NCBI GenBank assembly: GCA_030641605.1
Contig: DAOWHD010000047.1
Location: 1 to 10,202, forward strand
Source of the DNA: Thermoplasmata archaeon
GTDB taxonomy: Archaea > Thermoplasmatota > E2 > DHVEG-1
DNA length: 10,202 nt
Direction: 5' to 3'
In this document: positions 6,930 through 10,202 of the stretch, one piece after another
How positions within the stretch are numbered: position 1 is the first letter of the stretch
How the letters are laid out: every line of letters begins with the position of its first letter
The notes under the pieces: generated by a model
Told to the model about the DNA's origin: nothing
The model's input: the letters and a program-made list of their open reading frames with translations, nothing else
The model's database searches: none
Position numbers and translations under genes: made by a program

Positions 6930-7034
6930 ATGGAAGATGGAAAGTTAGTAGTGTTAAACCGCAATCATTTCAAAACCTACCCATCGGGGAATGTATGGTC
7001 AAAATGCAAATGTGAGAGAGCGATTCAAATATGA
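6930..7034 (+). other. 34-codon open frame overlapping the KaiC start
   Basis: ATG 6930 opens a 34-residue frame (beginning MEDGKLVVLN, containing a CKC motif) that ends in a TGA overlapping the KaiC-like ATG as ATGA (7031-7034). The overlap looks like translational coupling. However, the ATG is only about 6 bases after the TATA box, so a transcript from that promoter would start downstream of it; GTG 6951 could serve as a start instead. It may be a leader peptide gene or chance. Confidence 0.2.
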
Positions 7035-7810
7035 ATGAAGCTGAATATGCCAATGTAAATGAGAAAAAAGAGGACGTGCTAAAAACAGGCATTAGCGGAT
7101 TTGACGAATTATTTGCAGATGGAGGAATACCAAATGGCAACTCTGTGCTGGTGGCGGGCGGTCCGGGTACTGGTAAGAGTATACTGTGTAGACAGATATG
7201 CTATAACCTTGTTTTAAAAGGTAAAAAATGTATGTATGTAAGTTTTGAGGAGAGCAAAGAACGCATTGAGAAAAGTATGCGAAGTTTTGGATGGGATGTC
7301 AGAAGATACGTAGATGATGGCAGTCTTTTAATTCAGAAGATTAACCCTCTTGATATTTTGAGGATGAAGTTTGGTTCGATTGGTGGTTCAGGATCTGCTA
7401 CTGAGATCTCTTACAAGATAAAACCATTGATTATCCCAAAAGATTTTAATCCCGAGATAATTGTTGTTGACTCTTTGAGTGCTGTCATTGCAGCCTCTAC
7501 CACCAAGGAAAAAAACTACAGGGTTTATCTTCAGCAATTGTTCGGTTTTTTTGAAGAAACAGGCGCTACATCTTTTTTGATTACTGAGACAGAACCATTG
7601 CCAACGAGATACAGCGATACGGGGATTGAAGAATTCTTAGCAGATGGAATAGTAGTTCTTTACAACGTACAAAAAAATGAGGCTCGTGAAAATGCTATCG
7701 AAATTCTAAAAATGAGATATAGTAAGCATGATAAAAAAATTGTAGCTATGGAAATTACAGAGAATGGCATAATGGTATATCCTGACAAACATGTTTTGAT
7801 AAATTTATAG
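7031..7810 (+). CDS. KaiC-like RecA-superfamily ATPase (single domain, active-type)
   Basis: This 259-residue single KaiC-type domain has Walker A GGPGTGKS (43-50), tandem catalytic glutamates E73-E74 in VSFEES, and Walker B IIVVDS (143-148). The family's C-terminal signatures also follow: IEEFLADGIVVLY (199-211) and ILKMRYSKHDKK (225-236). All residues for ATP binding and hydrolysis are present, and such domains usually form hexameric rings. Outside cyanobacteria these proteins are signalling or regulatory ATPases, often of unknown target; there is no second KaiC domain, so it is not a circadian KaiC. A 17-residue charged N-terminus precedes the domain. A diverged paralogue starts 400 bases downstream. 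ArlH of the archaellum is a relative, but no archaellum genes are nearby. Confidence 0.92.
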   Translation: MNEAEYANVNEKKEDVLKTGISGFDELFADGGIPNGNSVLVAGGPGTGKSILCRQICYNLVLKGKKCMYVSFEESKERIEKSMRSFGWDVRRYVDDGSLLIQKINPLDILRMKFGSIGGSGSATEISYKIKPLIIPKDFNPEIIVVDSLSAVIAASTTKEKNYRVYLQQLFGFFEETGATSFLITETEPLPTRYSDTGIEEFLADGIVVLYNVQKNEARENAIEILKMRYSKHDKKIVAMEITENGIMVYPDKHVLINL

Positions 7811-7824
7811 TGGTACTCAGTTCT

Positions 7825-8052
7825 TTATAGGTATCTAAAAGGTCCAGCATGCTGGCTGAGTTTCTTTGCACCATATCTTAGAATATTGTTTTCGATCTGT
7901 TTTACCTGAATTCTAGTCAACCCTATTCTTTTGAGTATCAAATTGTCATTTTCATCATAAATTTTTATTATCCCGTCATCTACACAAGACATAGCTTTGA
8001 TCACTCTACCGTTTTGAATCCAAACCCAGATGTTTACATTTTTAGCTGACAT
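7825..8052 (-). CDS. Small protein of unknown function between the KaiC-like genes
   Basis: The frame gives 75 residues from ATG 8052, or 91 from a GTG at 8100. The sequence is protein-like: a beta-rich half (NIWVWIQNGRVIKAM, then IIKIYDENDNLIL), then an amphipathic helix (RIQVKQIENNILRYGAKKLS), ending in HAGPFRYL. I do not recognise the family. The TATA box at 8101-8108 predicts transcription from about 8078, which would exclude the GTG and favours ATG 8052, although no ribosome binding site is seen. It faces the end of the first KaiC-like gene with 14 bases between and is divergent from the second, so it may share control with it. The start is uncertain; the coding status is likely but not certain. 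Confidence 0.6.
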   Translation of the reverse strand: MSAKNVNIWVWIQNGRVIKAMSCVDDGIIKIYDENDNLILKRIGLTRIQVKQIENNILRYGAKKLSQHAGPFRYL

Positions 8053-8100
8053 GCCATTACCCAATACAATTTTGTACGTTATTACTTTTATTTTATACAC

Positions 8101-8108
8101 TATATAAA
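8101..8108 (-). promoter_or_regulatory. TATA box for the small unknown gene
   Basis: TTTATATA on the minus strand is a near-perfect archaeal box. It predicts a start near 8078, about 25 bases before ATG 8052, and makes the upstream GTG at 8100 unlikely. Confidence 0.5.
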
Positions 8109-8173
8109 TATTTCTATAGGTTCTCAGTAAAGTATATTAATCATGTTGCATAACGTCTTCACTTCAACCAGAA

Positions 8174-8181
8174 CAATATAA
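8174..8181 (+). promoter_or_regulatory. TATA-like box for the second KaiC-like gene
   Basis: CAATATAA lies about 40 bases before ATG 8218, with a predicted start near 8204. AAAGG at about 8201-8205 would then be too close to the transcript end to serve as a normal ribosome binding site. The match is moderate. Confidence 0.35.
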
Positions 8182-8217
8182 CCAAAAACCTCATGAATAG
8201 AAAGGTTAAGATAATAT

Positions 8218-9012
8218 ATGGGCAGCCATATATCACATTGGGATGATACTTTGTCAGAGGAAATATATTCTAAACAAGATGGATTAATGAGTCGAGTAAA
8301 AACAGGAGTTGAAGGGCTCGATAGCATAATTGGTGGAGGGCTGCCAGAAAAATCCATTACTCTGGTCTCTGGTCCACCTGGTAGCGGCAAGAGTATCTTA
8401 TCCTTTCAATTTCTCTATGAGGGAATAAAATCTGGAGAGAATGGGCTCTTTCTAACATTAGATAAAAAGGTAAATGGCCTTTTAACACAGGCAAAGAAAC
8501 TCGGCTTTGATTTTCAACCAGCCTTAGAGGAAAAACTTGTAAAATTCCGATTTTTAAACATAAATAAAAAGCTTATCTATGAGGCAATGGTAAACGAAAT
8601 CCTATCTGGAGGATACGATCGAATTGTATTAGACTCAATAACTCCACTTTCAGAAATGCCAATTTATGTAAATAGTGTCGAAAACAATAGCAAATTAGAT
8701 ATTAGCATAGTTAATTCCGAAGAATTTCCCAGTAACACCAATTTGCCCGTCAGAAGATTACACATCCAATATATTATGAACGCTCTAGAAGCATCGGAAT
8801 CGGCCTCGGTTGTCACATCGGAATTACCAATGGGCTCTTCTCTCTTATCCAGAGATGGTATTTCAGAATTTTTAGTAGATGGGGTCATAATCCTCGGTTT
8901 TGATCCCACTATGGATAGAAGAAAATTGTCAGTAATGAAAATGAGGAACACTAAACACACGCTTAAGCCACAAGATATCGAAATAAGCGAAGGCGGCATA
9001 CGATTCATTTAA
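8218..9012 (+). CDS. Diverged KaiC-like ATPase lacking the tandem glutamates
   Basis: This 264-residue KaiC-type domain has Walker A GPPGSGKS (52-59), Walker B RIVLDS (135-140) and the C-terminal signatures ISEFLVDGVIILG (215-227) and VMKMRNTKHTLKP (239-251). ATP binding looks intact. At the site of the tandem catalytic glutamates the sequence reads LTLDKK (79-84), so D82-K83-K84 replaces the usual EE, and hydrolysis may be slow or absent. Between Walker B and the next helix it carries about 20 extra residues (150-178, rich in Asn, Ser and acids) that the upstream paralogue lacks. ATG 8287 is an alternative start just before the domain (MSRVKTGVEGLD). A methyltransferase-like gene follows after 11 bases. 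It may partner or regulate the paralogue at 7031; this is inference. Confidence 0.9.
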   Translation: MGSHISHWDDTLSEEIYSKQDGLMSRVKTGVEGLDSIIGGGLPEKSITLVSGPPGSGKSILSFQFLYEGIKSGENGLFLTLDKKVNGLLTQAKKLGFDFQPALEEKLVKFRFLNINKKLIYEAMVNEILSGGYDRIVLDSITPLSEMPIYVNSVENNSKLDISIVNSEEFPSNTNLPVRRLHIQYIMNALEASESASVVTSELPMGSSLLSRDGISEFLVDGVIILGFDPTMDRRKLSVMKMRNTKHTLKPQDIEISEGGIRFI

Positions 9013-9023
9013 AATCAGCAGAT

Positions 9024-9491
9024 ATGTTAAAATATAGACCTCCCAAAGAATTGCGGGCACTTTTTATCGTCCACTATGCCCCCATTCTACTAATCATAAT
9101 GATTGGTCCATTAACCGCAATATTTGGCGTTTGGGAGATTCCAGCAAACAAGCTTATGACAATTGTTGCTGGAATAATTGTTTTTCTTCTTGGGACATAC
9201 GTTTATTTTAAATGGGAGATATTTTGGCACAAAACATACAGGGGACAACTTGTAACGGGCGGAATTTTCCGGTACATTAGACATCCCCACTATACATCTT
9301 TGCTAATTGTTGGGTTTGGACTAGCTTTGTTCTTCTATTCACTGTTTACAGTGGCCATCGCAATTATCGCAATACCCATTATGATGTGGAGTATACTTGA
9401 TGAGGAAAAACAGTTGATACGACAATATGGTGAAGAATACAAGGAATTCATGAAAAATACTCCTTGGCGAATAATACCAAAAATATTTTGA
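9024..9491 (+). CDS. Isoprenylcysteine carboxyl methyltransferase-like membrane protein
   Basis: This 155-residue integral membrane protein of the ICMT/phospholipid methyltransferase superfamily uses SAM on membrane-bound substrates in known members. It shows about four hydrophobic helices (roughly 12-36, 44-62, 92-107, 108-124). The family core at the C-terminus is intact: GGIFRYIRHPHY (79-90), then the acidic SAM-pocket segment DEEKQLIRQYGEEYKEF (126-142), ending in a WRIIP tail. Archaeal members have no established substrate, because protein prenylation of the CaaX type is not known there; a lipid, quinone or other isoprenoid is possible. It starts 11 bases after the second KaiC-like gene and is probably co-transcribed. 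There is no clear ribosome binding site. Confidence 0.85.
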   Translation: MLKYRPPKELRALFIVHYAPILLIIMIGPLTAIFGVWEIPANKLMTIVAGIIVFLLGTYVYFKWEIFWHKTYRGQLVTGGIFRYIRHPHYTSLLIVGFGLALFFYSLFTVAIAIIAIPIMMWSILDEEKQLIRQYGEEYKEFMKNTPWRIIPKIF

Positions 9492-9540
9492 ATGTTTTAT
9501 AGCAACCAGTCCTCTTCTCAATGCAACTAAACGGCATAGA

Positions 9541-9548
9541 TATTAAAT
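9541..9548 (+). promoter_or_regulatory. TATA-like box for the epimerase (leaderless)
   Basis: TATTAAAT is centred about 28 bases before ATG 9573, and the codon has no ribosome binding site. Both facts point to a transcript that begins at or very near the start codon. Confidence 0.5.
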
Positions 9549-9572
9549 AGTGTGGTTAAATGTTGCAATATT

Positions 9573-10202
9573 ATGAACGTTCTTGTTACAGGCGCAAGCG
9601 GATTTATTGGAGGGAATTTGGTAGAGGAGCTTATTAAACACGGGCATCATGTGAAGGCATTAACAAGACAACCCTCGTTAAAAATCAAAGGTGCTGAAAT
9701 TGTACTTGGAGACATAACACAACCAGAACAATTTCTTTCTGCATTTGACAATGTAGAAGCTGTTTTTCACAATGCAGCATATGCTACAGACTATGGCAAA
9801 AAAAGCGAGATTTATAAATCAAACATTGAAGGCACCATGAATGTTGCTGAAGCCTGCATAAAACTGGGAATCAAAAGAGTTGTATATACGGGCACCGCTG
9901 GCGTATATGGATTTCCAAATACCAATAAAGAAATTACCGAAAAATCAGCCAAAAAGCCATTGAATGCATACCACAAGTCAAAATTTGAAGGGGAAAAAAT
10001 ACTCAGAAGCTGTAAAGACTTGTCCGTTTCTGTTGTCCGTCCTACTCTGGTTCTAGGCGCTGGCGGAAAGGGAACAAAAGTTATCCTTGAAAAGATTAAG
10101 GAAGGGAATATGATGTACATTGGAACAGGGAACCAATATATCTCACTAGTTCATCCAAAGGACGTAGCACAATGTCTAAGGTTGGCACTTGAGAATGACA
10201 AA
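9573..10202 (+). CDS. NAD-dependent epimerase/dehydratase, extended SDR (cut by right edge)
   Basis: The first 210 residues of an extended short-chain dehydrogenase run off the right edge without a stop. The NAD(P)-binding Rossmann motif GASGFIG is at 7-13, the acidic strand end GDIT at 46-49, and the HNAAY segment at 66-70. The catalytic YxxxK is Y133-K137 in AYHKSKFEGEK, and VVRPTLVLG (154-162) is the usual substrate-side strand. The serine/threonine of the catalytic triad is probably T106 or T108 in YTGTAGVYG, where many members have SSxxVYG. Members act on nucleotide sugars, flavonoid-like or steroid-like alcohols. The residues here resemble the dihydroflavonol-reductase-like or nucleoside-diphosphate-sugar branch and do not fix the substrate. 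It appears to be a separate leaderless transcription unit after the methyltransferase. Confidence 0.9.
   Translation, partial: MNVLVTGASGFIGGNLVEELIKHGHHVKALTRQPSLKIKGAEIVLGDITQPEQFLSAFDNVEAVFHNAAYATDYGKKSEIYKSNIEGTMNVAEACIKLGIKRVVYTGTAGVYGFPNTNKEITEKSAKKPLNAYHKSKFEGEKILRSCKDLSVSVVRPTLVLGAGGKGTKVILEKIKEGNMMYIGTGNQYISLVHPKDVAQCLRLALENDK

Noticed and set aside
8664..9008. 114-codon antisense frame over the second KaiC-like gene
   Set aside because: It is the mirror of a strongly conserved coding region, has no promoter or ribosome binding site, and a composition typical of a shadow frame.
7031..9012. A circadian-clock or archaellum cluster
   Set aside because: The KaiC-like proteins are single-domain, there is no kaiB, and no arl genes are present in the window.
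9812..10120. 102-codon antisense frame over the epimerase
   Set aside because: The opposite strand encodes an epimerase with intact motifs throughout, so this frame is a shadow.

Overview
The window looks like a low-GC euryarchaeal chromosome segment. The clearest marker is an archaeosine synthase (ArcS), a tRNA-modification enzyme confined to archaea. Two KaiC-type RecA-fold ATPases, an archaeal pilin-like secreted protein, and TTTATATA-type boxes about 25-30 bases before expected transcription starts agree with this. Shine-Dalgarno-led genes and apparently leaderless genes are mixed. A Thermoplasmata-like lineage would fit, but that is an impression and not shown by the sequence. I see no rRNA, tRNA, CRISPR array, transposase, integrase or phage gene.

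Layout. (1) Bases 3-110 are the 3' end of an unidentified + strand gene. (2) arcS (284-2134, +) follows a short leader. (3) A two-gene minus-strand unit (3374 to 2131) encodes a secreted or membrane protein with an Ig-like region and two calcium loops, then a two-helix membrane protein with zinc ribbons; the genes are joined by an ATGA overlap. Its 3' end overlaps that of arcS by 4 bases. (4) A gamma-carbonic-anhydrase-like protein (3561-4073, +) overlaps tail-to-tail by 10 bases with (5) a minus-strand pair encoding the large and small subunits of a LeuCD/HacAB-type hydro-lyase (5826 to 4064), also joined by ATGA. (6) A pilin-like membrane-anchored protein (6023-6850, +) comes next, then a possible terminator. 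(7) Two KaiC-like ATPase genes (7031-7810 and 8218-9012, both +) flank a small unknown minus-strand gene (8052 to 7825). The second is followed at 11 bases by an isoprenylcysteine-methyltransferase-like membrane protein (9024-9491). (8) An NAD-dependent epimerase/dehydratase (9573 onward, +) runs off the right edge and looks leaderless.

How the genes relate. Two pairs look functionally coupled: the hydro-lyase subunits, which form one enzyme, and the zinc-ribbon and calcium-loop membrane proteins, whose job is unknown. The most interesting stretch is 6-9.5 kb. There the first KaiC paralogue keeps the tandem catalytic glutamates, while the second has Asp-Lys-Lys in their place plus an extra loop, which suggests an active ATPase and a diverged partner. 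Nothing in the window proves a new system; much of it is core metabolism and tRNA modification. Several starts were moved from the longest open frame to an internal ATG on the basis of ribosome binding sites or promoter position (5826, 6023, 3561, 8052).
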